Source: JALZAA01 sp035938395 (GTDB taxonomy: Bacteria; Actinomycetota; Acidimicrobiia; IMCC26256; JACDBD01). Taken from it: DNA of 64,000 nt. Under the pieces are notes generated by a model. It was not told where the DNA came from and made no database searches. It saw only the letters and a list, made by a program, of their open reading frames with translations. The position numbers and the translations under genes were made by a program. The stretch lies in the NCBI GenBank assembly GCA_035938395.1, contig DASZGY010000071.1:1-64000 (forward strand), written 5' to 3'. This document shows positions 50,255 to 58,541 of this stretch, one piece after another (position 1 is the stretch's first letter; the number at the start of each line of letters is the position of its first letter).

Positions 50255-50922
50255 GCCTGTACACACGGCCGCTGCGGTCCACGGACGAGCCCGACCTCCG
50301 GCGCGTCTTCCGCGCCACCATCGCCCTCGGGCACCCGGTCTCGCGCCGCGCCGACTTCGACGCCGCCCTTCGTCCGTACGAGCGCCTGTGCCTCGAGTGG
50401 TACCTGACCGCCGGCCGCGAGCAGGCCTGCGTGCTGCGAGACGGCGACCGCGTCGTCGGATATGCGCTCGTCTGCCTCGACCCCGAGGCCTTTGCCCGCT
50501 GGCAGCGGGGTGCGGGAGCCCGCTTTACGGGCCACGTCGTGCCGCGCCTGCTGGCTCGCCGGTACCCGGCCGCGATCCGGCGCTTCTACCGGCTGCGACT
50601 CCGGGACGGATGGGATCTCTGGCGCCACTCCGAGGACCGCGTCGCCGGTCTCCCGCACGCCCACATGAACGCCACCACGATGGGCGGTCTCCCCGGCCGG
50701 CTGCTCGCCGACCACGTCGACGCCGTGGTGGCGGCGGCGGGGTTCGAGTCGTGGTACGGCGAGATGAACGCCCGGGCGGGGCGGCGGGTCGCCGCGCTCG
50801 GCCGCTGGGGCGCCGAGATCGTGTCGCGACGGCCCAACGGCACACTCACCTGGTTGACGGGATCGCCCGTCGAGCGACTGACGGTCCTGCGCCGCGTGTC
50901 CGACCGCCGCGTCGCGGCTTGA
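50251..50922 (+). CDS. GNAT-like acetyltransferase family protein
   Basis: A 223-residue protein beginning YTRPLRSTDEPDLRRVFRATIALG, a GNAT-type first strand and helix, with ACVLRDGDRVVGYALVCLDP as strands 2-4. The acetyl-CoA loop (Q/RxxGxG/A) is not obvious, so catalysis is uncertain. The C-terminal half has AHMNATTMGGLPGRLLADH and GFESWYGEMNAR. As the last gene of the glycan operon (ATGA overlap) it could acylate the product or be a divergent, non-catalytic relative. Confidence 0.72.
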   Translation: MSLYTRPLRSTDEPDLRRVFRATIALGHPVSRRADFDAALRPYERLCLEWYLTAGREQACVLRDGDRVVGYALVCLDPEAFARWQRGAGARFTGHVVPRLLARRYPAAIRRFYRLRLRDGWDLWRHSEDRVAGLPHAHMNATTMGGLPGRLLADHVDAVVAAAGFESWYGEMNARAGRRVAALGRWGAEIVSRRPNGTLTWLTGSPVERLTVLRRVSDRRVAA

Positions 50923-50954
50923 TCAGGGCGTTCCCCACACCCGCCGCGCGGGGT

Positions 50955-50976
50955 TTTCCACAGGAAACTGTGGAAA
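50955..50976. terminator. Perfect hairpin TTTCCACAG-GAAA-CTGTGGAAA
   Basis: A 9-bp perfect stem closed by a GAAA loop, 32 bases after the GNAT stop and 72 bases beyond the convergent hydrolase stop. A bidirectional terminator is the simplest reading. The TGTGGAAA arms also resemble DnaA-box-like strings, but a single hairpin is not an origin. Confidence 0.65.
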
Positions 50977-51048
50977 GTGAGGATGCCGCCCTTTCGGCTC
51001 GATGACCGGCCCGATGGGAGCCCGTCCGCTCCACCGAGCCGTCGTTTT

Positions 51049-52467
51049 TCAGCTCCCGACCGCCGACCGGCTCGCCTCCGCCTTCGCCTCCTTGGCGTCG
51101 GCGCCGAGCAGGAAGCCGTCGCGCTGCATCGTGTCGGTCGCCTTCGAGAAGGCGGCTACGTAGCTCCGGTGGGTGGGGTAGAGCGACGACAGCCGGGCGG
51201 CGTCGAAGGCGGTCGTGGTGCCGAACAACGAGCAGAATCCGGGCCCGCCGCCGGGCTCGCCCGACAGCGTCGCGACGGGCGCCTCGAGCTGCGGGAGGCG
51301 GATGCCGCCGCGGGCGTTGCCGAGCTCGTCCCGCTCGATCGTCGGCGTGTCCCCTTGCGTGATCGCGACGAGCGGCGCCTTCGGCGGTGCGGGGCCGCCG
51401 GCGGCCCAGCGGGCGATGTCATGGATGGCGGTGTCGACGACGTAGCGCTGGGGCGCCGAGTTGATCCGCTGCGCGCATCCGAGCGGCGGGGTCGTCACCA
51501 TCTCCTCCTTCGGGATGCCCGTCAGCGCGTGCAGGCCGTCCTCGTCGAAGTGCGCGGTGCCCGCCACCTCCCACAGGCGGTAGCGCGCGCTGTCGGGCTG
51601 CCGCGCCGCGAGATGGCGCGGGACATCCGTCTCCGACTCGAGCACGAGCACCGGCTTCTTCGTGTCGGTGCGGATCAACGTCGGGTTCGGGATGGCGTTC
51701 TGCCCGCCATCCGCGAGTGGCGCTCCCACCGCGAACCGGCTGTGCACGAAGAAGCCGTCGAACAGGCCGGTCTGGGGCTGGATGGCGTCGACGTACGTGA
51801 CCATGCGGAACGCCGACTGCGATTCGCCGTCGCCGATCATCGTCCGGATCTTGTAGCGACGGTTCCCCAGCAGGTTCGTGCGGGTCGGGCGGCGAAGCGC
51901 CTCGGCGACCTGGGAGTAGATGTCGTACGAGTAGGCGTCACCGGGGTGGTCGAGCGTCCCGTACCGTGCCGGATCGTTCTTCAGGCTGTTCACGCCGACG
52001 GACTGCGCCGACACACCGACCCACGCCGAGCCGCTGCGGAGAAGCTCGGCGTTCCCGAGACCCCAGTCGGGCGCAGCGTCCAACCCGCCGCTGACGTTGA
52101 GCCATTCGACCTCGACGGTGCCGTTGAACTTCGCCGGGTCCTTGGGACGCCGCACGAGGACGCGGGTGCGGTACGGCGCAGTCGCGGTGGTTTGCACGTT
52201 CCAGCGGCCGTCCCCGGTGAGCGCGCCGACGGGCTCGTACGCGCGCGCCGTGCCCTCGACGAAGAACTCCTCCTCGACGTAGCCCCGCGGCCCGAGATCC
52301 ACTGCCGAGAGCGCCGCCGGCTGACCGGCGATCGGACCGGTCACGGTCGGCGCGGGGACGGGCTGTGGCTGGGTGGCCGCCCCGCCCCCCGACGCCGACG
52401 CGTCGACGACGCTGCCGGCGCAGATCGCGGCGATGACGGCCACGCCGGCGAAGGCTCGGGGAGGCAC
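51049..52467 (-). CDS. Secreted alpha/beta-hydrolase-domain protein (Abhydrolase_10-like)
   Basis: A 472-residue exported protein. Signal peptide (1-28); mature start rich in Pro/Ala. The body matches the large secreted abhydrolase family: RVLVRRPKDPAKFNGTVEVEWLNVSGG, AWVGVSAQSVGV, DIYSQVAEALRRP, IGDGESQSAFRMVTYVDA with the nucleophile in GESQSA, and YRLWEVAGTAHFDE supplying His. Key pieces are WLNVSGG and GESQSAFRM. Function is unknown beyond esterase-like. GTG 52467 has AAGGA 8 bases upstream; the longer upstream frame is not part of the family. Confidence 0.87.
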   Translation of the reverse strand: MPPRAFAGVAVIAAICAGSVVDASASGGGAATQPQPVPAPTVTGPIAGQPAALSAVDLGPRGYVEEEFFVEGTARAYEPVGALTGDGRWNVQTTATAPYRTRVLVRRPKDPAKFNGTVEVEWLNVSGGLDAAPDWGLGNAELLRSGSAWVGVSAQSVGVNSLKNDPARYGTLDHPGDAYSYDIYSQVAEALRRPTRTNLLGNRRYKIRTMIGDGESQSAFRMVTYVDAIQPQTGLFDGFFVHSRFAVGAPLADGGQNAIPNPTLIRTDTKKPVLVLESETDVPRHLAARQPDSARYRLWEVAGTAHFDEDGLHALTGIPKEEMVTTPPLGCAQRINSAPQRYVVDTAIHDIARWAAGGPAPPKAPLVAITQGDTPTIERDELGNARGGIRLPQLEAPVATLSGEPGGGPGFCSLFGTTTAFDAARLSSLYPTHRSYVAAFSKATDTMQRDGFLLGADAKEAKAEASRSAVGS

Positions 52468-52606
52468 GGCGCAATCCTTATCACCGCAGGTGTGTCGGCG
52501 TCGGGCGTGGGGCCGACGTATCGCTTGGCGTCGAGCCGGGGTAGGACGTACCGGAACCCGGAGACGCGAGAACAGGAAAGCGGACAAGAGAAAGGTGATT
52601 GCCGCG

Positions 52607-52816
52607 ATGGACGATCGAGAGCACACCCGCCCCAGCCCGGAGACGCGGGAGGAGGAACGTCGCGAGGCGAAAGACGCCGCCGACGCCGGGCGCGAGCCGA
52701 CTCCCGAAGAGGAGGAGGCCGCCGACCGCAACGAGCCCGACGAAGAGGTCGCCGAGCACTACAAGGAGATGACCGAGCGCGGCGCCAAGCAGCGCGGGGA
52801 GGGTCGCGTCCCCTGA
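52607..52816 (+). CDS. Small highly charged hypothetical protein
   Basis: A 69-residue Glu/Arg/Asp-rich protein without hydrophobic segments (MDDREHTRPSPETREEE..., EEEAADRNEPDEEVAEHYKEM). Probably helical and partly disordered. AAAGGTG lies upstream of ATG 52607; a GTG four codons earlier is also in frame. Too short and compositionally biased to assign. It could be a false gene, although codon use is normal. Confidence 0.55.
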   Translation: MDDREHTRPSPETREEERREAKDAADAGREPTPEEEEAADRNEPDEEVAEHYKEMTERGAKQRGEGRVP

Positions 52817-52906
52817 GAGACGTGTAGGCCGCCGGCGCGCATGTTCACAGCGGGGTCTCAGTCTTTCGAAAGGGCGCTCCCAAGCTGATCCGCGACAATC
52901 GCAGCC

Positions 52907-53533
52907 ATGACCAATGGTGCAGAAGAAGAAGCCGCCGAGCCGACACAACCGGCCGAAGCGACAGAACCGCCTCCGCCGCCGCCTGAAGAGGGCACAGCCC
53001 CGTCGGGCACGCCGCCGACCCGCGGTGGGTGGTTGGTACCCAAGTGGGTCGTCGCCGCGCTGGTCGCGGTCGTCGCGGTCGGCATCATCTTCGGGAGCGC
53101 GTTCGCGATCGGGCGCGCCACGGCCTCGGGTTCTGGTGACGATCACGGGCGCATCGAGCGCGGCTTCGGGGGGAGGCCCGGCGGGGGCAACGGTTCGCAA
53201 AACGGGCCGCAACTTCCTCAGCCGACGAGCGGCGTCTTCCTCGGCGTGGCGACGCAGCCGGCGACCGCCGGCCAGCAGGGCGCCCAGGTCGCGAACGTGG
53301 CGAGCGGAAGCCCTGCCGCCGGCGCCGGGCTTCAACAGGGTGACGTCATCACCGCCGTCGACGGCACTGCCGTTTCGAGTCCTGCCGACCTGGCGCGGCT
53401 GGTGCGCAGCCACCAACCCGGCGACCAGGTGACGATCACCTACAGCCGCGGCGGCAACTCCACGGACGCGCCGGTGCAGCTCGGAGACCGCTCGGCCCAG
53501 AACGCGCCCGCGCAGAACGCACCGCCCAGCTGA
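52907..53533 (+). CDS. Membrane-anchored PDZ protein without a protease domain
   Basis: A 208-residue protein: acidic Pro-rich cytoplasmic tail (1-43), one membrane helix (47-69), a Gly-rich linker, then a single PDZ domain (about 100-190: FLGVATQPA, GSPAAGAGLQQGDVITAVDGTAVSSPADLARLV, key GLQQGDVITAVDG). The same PDZ form occurs in the HtrA-like protease at 40419, but the protease part is missing. It may present or sense unfolded C termini for another enzyme. A GACAAT -10-like hexamer ends 7 bases before ATG 52907. Confidence 0.82.
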   Translation: MTNGAEEEAAEPTQPAEATEPPPPPPEEGTAPSGTPPTRGGWLVPKWVVAALVAVVAVGIIFGSAFAIGRATASGSGDDHGRIERGFGGRPGGGNGSQNGPQLPQPTSGVFLGVATQPATAGQQGAQVANVASGSPAAGAGLQQGDVITAVDGTAVSSPADLARLVRSHQPGDQVTITYSRGGNSTDAPVQLGDRSAQNAPAQNAPPS

Positions 53534-53555
53534 GCCTCGCGCCCGATCGGCCGCG

Positions 53556-53561
53556 TACGCT
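53556..53561 (+). promoter_or_regulatory. -10 box (TACGCT) of the glyoxalase-fold gene
   Basis: TACGCT (TANNNT) ends 7 bases before ATG 53569, with no ribosome site between. The same hexamer and spacing occur before 33653. Confidence 0.5.
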
Positions 53562-53568
53562 GACGCGC

Positions 53569-54042
53569 ATGCTGCTCGACGGGTTCAACCACGTGGCGAT
53601 CCTCACCAAGGACACGAAGCGCCTGCACGCGTTCTACGAGGAGGTGTTCGACGCGTCCGTACCCCGCGACGGGCCCGAGACACCCGAGGGCGCCGACGTG
53701 CGCCTGTCCGTCGTCCACGTCGGCCCCCACTCGGAGCTCAACGTGTTCGAGATCGACGGGAACAGTGAAGCGGAGCGCCAGACCCCGATGTTCGGGAGGG
53801 GCCGCATCGACCACCTGGCGCTCCACGCCGGATCGCTCGAGGCGTTCGAGACGATCCGTGACCGGCTGATGGCCCGCGGCGCGACCGACGGGTTCGTGAC
53901 CGATTTCGGGCCGATCCTGAGCGTCTTCTTCCGGGATCCGGACGGGCTCGAGTGCGAGGTGTGCGTGCAGAACCCCGACGCGCGGCCGGGCGTCAGCAAC
54001 CCGCCGGGCACGCCGGCGGCGCGCTACCACGGCTCGTCCTAG
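53569..54042 (+). CDS. VOC (glyoxalase/bleomycin-resistance fold) protein
   Basis: A 157-residue VOC-fold protein with paired beta-alpha-beta-beta-beta units: FNHVAILTKDTKRLHAFYEEVF supplies the first metal His, IDHLALHAGSLEAFETIRDRL the second, and VFFRDPDGLECEV the Glu of the second half. A metal-dependent lyase, isomerase or dioxygenase is possible; the substrate is unknown. It shares a CTAG stop with the convergent gene. Confidence 0.88.
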   Translation: MLLDGFNHVAILTKDTKRLHAFYEEVFDASVPRDGPETPEGADVRLSVVHVGPHSELNVFEIDGNSEAERQTPMFGRGRIDHLALHAGSLEAFETIRDRLMARGATDGFVTDFGPILSVFFRDPDGLECEVCVQNPDARPGVSNPPGTPAARYHGSS

Positions 54043-55166
54043 GCGTCGCCGAGGCGCGTCGCTTCGAGGCGCACGCGGAAGTCGGGATCCTCGGCGACGC
54101 TGGCGATCGCAGCGCGACTGGGCTCGGGGCCGATCGCGCCGATCCCGGACAACGCCTTCCAGCGAATCCAGGCGTCGGTGTCTGCGAGCGCGCGCTCGAG
54201 GAGCGGGCGGAGGTCCTCCCGCTCGGCACCGGCGATGGCGTCGACTGCGCTGCGCCGCACGGCGCGGCTCGAGTCGCCCAGCAACTCGGCCCAGGCGCGG
54301 GCGGCCGCGTCGGGTGGAGCGTCGGCCAACAGGGCGGCCGCGACCTGACGGCGCGCCGGTTCCGGGTCGTCGCAGGCGGCCAGGATGCGCTCGAGGTCGT
54401 CGGGCCGGCCGGCGCGCAGCGCGCCGAGGTCGGCCCACGCCCGGTCGAGCCGGCGCGGCGCGCGCGTCTCGTCCTCGGGTACGGCGACGCGCCCCGGTGC
54501 CGGCGTGTCCGGCGTCGACTCGGCCGCAGTGCCTGCAGCGGCGACGAACTCCCGTGTGACGGAGCGCAGGATCGGTTCGAGCAACTCCTCCCAACGATCG
54601 GGCCGCGCGATCGTCACGGCTACGAAGTCGGGCCCGACCAGGACGTTCGTCACCGCATCGAATTCGCCGAAGATTCCGGCCGCGTGCGGGTCGGCGGCCG
54701 CGGCCTGGGCGGAGTCGTAGTTCCGCGCAACTCCGTCGTGCAGCGGCGGCGTGGCGAAGCGGATGGTGCGGGGGCTCGGAGTCGCCTCCGGCACGACGGC
54801 GCCGTCGAACGTCTCGCCCAGGTCCGCCGCGGGGCCTCGGGGCCCGGCGCGTGCGTCCGGCGCGTCACTCTCCACCCGCAGCCGGAACCGGCCTCCCTCC
54901 CACGTCCATGCGAGGGTCAGACCGGGCTCGAGCTCGTGCCGTCCGCCACCGCTCCCGGTGCCGACGATCCCGGCGAGGGCGCGGTCGTCGTCGTCCGTCC
55001 ACGCCGCGTCGGAGAAGAACTGCTTCAGCAACTGCTTCACAGGGCCGAGCGCGTCGAGCGGCAGCGCGCTGACCACCGGCGTCAGCTCGCGGATGGCGTC
55101 GGCAGTCAGGCCGCGTTCCACGACCCGTGATCGCGCGGCATCGAGATCCGGACCGATCTCTGTCAC
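54039..55166 (-). CDS. Nfu_N-like domain fused to HEAT repeats
   Basis: A 375-residue soluble protein. Residues 145-205 contain AAGIFGEFDAVTNVLVGPDFVAVTIARPDRWEELLEPILRSV (key FGEFDAVTNVLVGPDFVAVT), which matches the N-terminal domain of Nfu/NifU-type Fe-S scaffold proteins. No CxxC scaffold domain follows. Instead there are about four HEAT/PBS-lyase repeats (235-370: ERILAACDDPEPARRQVAAALL, AVRRSAVDAIAG, DTDAWIRWKALSGIG, DPDFRVRLEATR). This suggests an adaptor for an Fe-S or scaffold client. The first 100 residues are unassigned. Confidence 0.75.
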   Translation of the reverse strand: MTEIGPDLDAARSRVVERGLTADAIRELTPVVSALPLDALGPVKQLLKQFFSDAAWTDDDDRALAGIVGTGSGGGRHELEPGLTLAWTWEGGRFRLRVESDAPDARAGPRGPAADLGETFDGAVVPEATPSPRTIRFATPPLHDGVARNYDSAQAAAADPHAAGIFGEFDAVTNVLVGPDFVAVTIARPDRWEELLEPILRSVTREFVAAAGTAAESTPDTPAPGRVAVPEDETRAPRRLDRAWADLGALRAGRPDDLERILAACDDPEPARRQVAAALLADAPPDAAARAWAELLGDSSRAVRRSAVDAIAGAEREDLRPLLERALADTDAWIRWKALSGIGAIGPEPSRAAIASVAEDPDFRVRLEATRLGDA

Positions 55167-55187
55167 ACGGACGACGGTAGCGAGCGC

Positions 55188-57140
55188 CTAGAGCTTGCTC
55201 GCCAACTGGAGCGAATAAAACGCCTGCCCGGCGGTCGACAAGTGCACGCCGTCCTCGACGAGGAACTCCGGATGCTCGCTCGCAGCCGTATGCCAGTCGA
55301 GCAGCACTGCGTTGGGATAGCGGGGCACGGCGGCGGCGATCGCGTCGTTGTCCGGCTGCTCCCACGGCCGGTCGACCCTCGTGTTCACGAGGACGACGCG
55401 CTTCACGCCGCTGAGGAGTCGCATCATCTCGTCGAGCTGGTCCTCGGGGATCGAGCCGTTCGTGCCGAGGTGGACGACGACCTCGTCACCGAGCTGCCCG
55501 GCGTCGTGGAGTTGACGGACCACGTCGAGCCCTTCGGAGAAATGACGGCTGACGTTGGCGTCCATCTGGAGCCGGTCGCCGAGGAAACGGTGGAGCGAGC
55601 TCTGCGCCCCGAGCATGACGGAGTCCCCGATCGCCGTGACCCGCGCGTCGGGGATGGGGGTGAGCGTCGTGGTCGGAGCCGAGTGCGCGGGAGCCGGAGC
55701 GGCCGCCGCGGCCGACGTGGGGGTCGAGGCGCGCCGCCCGCCGGTAGTCGTCGTGATCGCGATGTTCGCGGGCTTCGCAGGGAAACCCGGCGGCCGCGGC
55801 GCCGGTTGCGCCACCGCAAGGCCGATGCCGAGCATCACCGTGGTCACGACGACGGCGGCGGCGGCGAAGGCCACGCGGGTGCGGACGCGCCGCCGTTGCA
55901 GCATCGAAGACTGCCGCAGCGCGTGCTGGAGCGTGGCGAGGAGCCGGCTGAGCGCGCCGCTGCGGATGGGCACCTCGACGAAGCGGTACGACGCGGCTGC
56001 CAGCCCGACGGTGATGCCCACCCGCAACACGAAGAGGGGGATCCCGGTCAGGGGGATGTCGAGCCCGGGGCGCGTGACCAGGAACACGGGCCAGTGCCAA
56101 AGGTAGATGCCGTACGAGCGCTTCCCGATCCAGACCATCGGCGACGTGCCGAGGAACCCGCTCGTGATGGTCGTGGCCGGGTGGACGGCGACGAGGACGA
56201 CCAGCGCCGCGATGCCGGCGAACACGAGATATCCGCCGCGGTAGAGCGACGAGTCGAACTCGCTGACGTTTGCGAAGCACCACAGGAGCACGAGCAACCC
56301 CGCGAAGCCGATGGCGTCCAGGGCGATCGGCGCCCATCTTCCGAGCTTCCCTCGGAGTTGCCACGGTGGCAGCAGCACCGCCATGGCGGCGCCGATGAGC
56401 AGGCCGCTCGAGTGCGTGTCGGTGCCGTAGTAGACGCGTGACGGGTCGCTCCCGGCGCGGTACAGGAGAGCCATGAGGAGAGCGGACACCCCGGCGGCGG
56501 CCAGGATCGTGACCGCCAGCTTGATACGCGACGGACGCCAGAACTTCAGCGCCAGGCCCAGGAGCAACGGCCACAGCAAGTAGAACTGCTCTTCGATCGC
56601 CAGTGACCACAGATGCTGGAGCATCGGCGGACGACCGATGGCCGAGAAGTACGACTGCTGGTGGAAGATCAGGTACCAGTTCGTGACGTAGCCGAACGAC
56701 GCGACCACGCCGCCCCGGAGCTTCGACGCCTCGTCCGGGAGGAACACGACCACGTACGCGCACGTCACGGTGATCATGACGAGCAACGCCGGCAGCAGAC
56801 GGCGAGCTCGGTGCAGGTAGAACCGCCCGAGGCCGAGGCTGCCGCCGTTCCTCCGCCACGCGTCGAGCAGCACCGACGTGATCAGGTAGCCGCTGAGCAC
56901 GAAGAACACATCGACGCCGAGGAAGCCGCCGCTGAACCAGCCCAGGTCGCCGTGGTACACGAGCACGGCGGCGACCGCGAGCGCGCGCACGCCGTCCAAC
57001 GCCGGGATGTAGCCCAGACGCGCGTGCGGCGCGGCGCCGTTCGCCGGCGCGGACTCGGCCGGTGGCGGCTCGGGGACCGGGTGTTCGGACACAGGAGTGG
57101 TCCCGGCACCGCCTAGTGGTTTGGGCGCGCGGCAAACCAT
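55188..57140 (-). CDS. OafA-type acyltransferase with C-terminal SGNH domain
   Basis: About 650 residues. An acyltransferase-3 domain with ten helices (40-400) has YIPALDGVRALAVAAVLVYHGD (catalytic-type His), FLGVDVFFVLSGYLIT, RFYLHRARRLLPAL and QHLWSLAIEEQFYLLWP. After a linker come one helix and an SGNH hydrolase domain (about 510-650): TAIGDSVMLGAQ, VVHLGTNGS, VEDGVHLSTAGQAFY. Such fusions O-acetylate cell-wall or surface glycans. Start unclear: ATG 57140, ATG 57152 and GTG 57092 are possible, and 57140 abuts the divergent gene. Confidence 0.9.
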   Translation of the reverse strand: MVCRAPKPLGGAGTTPVSEHPVPEPPPAESAPANGAAPHARLGYIPALDGVRALAVAAVLVYHGDLGWFSGGFLGVDVFFVLSGYLITSVLLDAWRRNGGSLGLGRFYLHRARRLLPALLVMITVTCAYVVVFLPDEASKLRGGVVASFGYVTNWYLIFHQQSYFSAIGRPPMLQHLWSLAIEEQFYLLWPLLLGLALKFWRPSRIKLAVTILAAAGVSALLMALLYRAGSDPSRVYYGTDTHSSGLLIGAAMAVLLPPWQLRGKLGRWAPIALDAIGFAGLLVLLWCFANVSEFDSSLYRGGYLVFAGIAALVVLVAVHPATTITSGFLGTSPMVWIGKRSYGIYLWHWPVFLVTRPGLDIPLTGIPLFVLRVGITVGLAAASYRFVEVPIRSGALSRLLATLQHALRQSSMLQRRRVRTRVAFAAAAVVVTTVMLGIGLAVAQPAPRPPGFPAKPANIAITTTTGGRRASTPTSAAAAAPAPAHSAPTTTLTPIPDARVTAIGDSVMLGAQSSLHRFLGDRLQMDANVSRHFSEGLDVVRQLHDAGQLGDEVVVHLGTNGSIPEDQLDEMMRLLSGVKRVVLVNTRVDRPWEQPDNDAIAAAVPRYPNAVLLDWHTAASEHPEFLVEDGVHLSTAGQAFYSLQLASKL

Positions 57141-57344
57141 GCGATGAGCCATGAGACCGAAGTGCCAAACGTTATCCGCGGCGTTCGTCCGGAGCGCGGA
57201 TCGTTCGGCGGGAAGGGGATCCTGGTCCCGGCCCAGACGCCGATTCGGCGTATCTCGGACATATGGGGCCGGAGTCGACCGGCCCCCGGACAAACGATCC
57301 CTGGCCAGGACGCCGAGAGTGGTCTAGGGTTCACACTCTTCACT
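57141..57344 (+). other. GC hairpin-rich segment at the start of the NlpC/P60 gene; possible untranslated leader
   Basis: The first 67 codons of the open frame here show no similarity to the secreted family. The DNA holds a very strong hairpin GGGGCCGG-AGTCGA-CCGGCCCC (57265-57286), CGCCGA/TCGGCG (57239-57251) and GGGA/TCCC pairs near 57220-57233. A TAGGGT box lies at 57325-57330. If translation really begins near CTG 57345, this segment is a structured leader rather than coding. Confidence 0.35.
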
Positions 57345-58532
57345 CTGATCACATCAGCCACATCGGCCTCTCCAGATCGGACCATCCGCGCGCTCGGCGC
57401 CCGGCATGCACGGTGGATCGCCGCGCTCGTGCTCGTCGTGGCGCTCTTCCCGCTGCTCTCGGGCGGTCGAGCCCACGCCGACCCCATCGACGACAAGCGG
57501 GCGGAGGCGAAGGCGCTCCAGGACGAGATCGACGCCAATGGCGTCAAGCTCGACGCGTTGTCCGAGCAGTACAACGGCGCGCAGTACCGCTTCGAGCAGG
57601 CGCAGGCCGCGGCTGCCGATGCTCAGCAGAAGCTGGACGCCACCACGGCTGAGGTCGCGCGTCTCAGGGATCTGGTCAACCAGCGCGGCGCCGCCCTCTA
57701 CCGCGGCGTCGGCCAGGGCGGGCCCATCCAGCTCGACGTGTCGAGCGCGTCGAAGCTGATCGCCAGCTCGAAGTACTCGAAGGCGGCCGCCCAGCACGAC
57801 ACCGATCTCCTGGCTCAACTGCGCCGCGCCGAGCGCGCTCTGGCTGACCAGAAGGCCGCGGCCGATCAGGCCCAGGCGGCCGCGCAGGCCGACCAGAACG
57901 CGATCGCGACGGCGCAGGCGGGCGTGGAGGCGGCGAACGCCAAGCAAGAAGACTTGCTGTCGCAGGTCAACGGCGAGATCGCGCAGCTCGTCGCCGAGGC
58001 GGAGGCAGCGAAGGAAGCCGCCGCGCTCGCGGCCGCGCAGCAGCGCTATGTCGACGCCGCGGCCGCCGCGGCCGCCGCCCCGGCTCCCTCCCCGCCAAGC
58101 GGAACGGGCACCGGCAGCAGCCGAGGCTCGGGCGGCGGCAGTGGACCCGCCCCGGCCCCCAGCGCCAACGTCCCGGTCAACGGTGGCGGCGCTGCCGCTG
58201 CGATCGCCTACGCGCGAGCGCAGCTCGGGAAGCCGTATTGCTACGCCGGCTCCGGACCCGGGTGCTTCGACTGCTCGGGCCTCACCATGCAGGCCTGGGG
58301 CGCGGCGGGCGTGAGCATGCCGCACTACTCGGGCGCGCAGTACTCGATGTTCCCGCACGTGCCGCTCAACGCGATGCAGCCCGGCGACCTCGTCTTCTGG
58401 GGCCCGGGCGGCAGCGAGCACGTCGGCCTCTACATCGGCGGTGGCCAGATGATCGCCGCTCCGTCCACCGGCGACGTGGTGAAGATCCAGGCGGTGTGGG
58501 GCAGCCCCGTCGGAGCCGCACGACCCGGCTGA
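57144..58532 (+). CDS. Secreted NlpC/P60 peptidoglycan endopeptidase with coiled coil
   Basis: A frame of 462 residues. A signal/anchor segment (residues about 92-110) is followed by a long coiled coil (115-290, Ala/Gln/Glu-rich), a Gly/Pro/Ser linker and the NlpC/P60 domain (345-460): GKPYCYAGSGPGCFDCSGLTMQAW with catalytic Cys in FDCSGL, then GDLVFWG and EHVGLYIGGGQMI with catalytic His. This is the RipA/RipC-like layout of actinobacterial division hydrolases, the coiled coil being regulatory. ATG 57144 leaves a long unusual N-terminal extension; an in-frame CTG at 57345 would give a normal signal peptide. Confidence 0.87.
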   Translation: MSHETEVPNVIRGVRPERGSFGGKGILVPAQTPIRRISDIWGRSRPAPGQTIPGQDAESGLGFTLFTLITSATSASPDRTIRALGARHARWIAALVLVVALFPLLSGGRAHADPIDDKRAEAKALQDEIDANGVKLDALSEQYNGAQYRFEQAQAAAADAQQKLDATTAEVARLRDLVNQRGAALYRGVGQGGPIQLDVSSASKLIASSKYSKAAAQHDTDLLAQLRRAERALADQKAAADQAQAAAQADQNAIATAQAGVEAANAKQEDLLSQVNGEIAQLVAEAEAAKEAAALAAAQQRYVDAAAAAAAAPAPSPPSGTGTGSSRGSGGGSGPAPAPSANVPVNGGGAAAAIAYARAQLGKPYCYAGSGPGCFDCSGLTMQAWGAAGVSMPHYSGAQYSMFPHVPLNAMQPGDLVFWGPGGSEHVGLYIGGGQMIAAPSTGDVVKIQAVWGSPVGAARPG

Positions 58533-58541
58533 TCGGCTTGC

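Noticed and set aside
50955..50976. DnaA-box-like TGTGGAAA arms as a replication origin
   Set aside because: Two arms of one hairpin between convergent genes, with no AT-rich element, no further boxes and no dnaA/dnaN nearby. A terminator is simpler.
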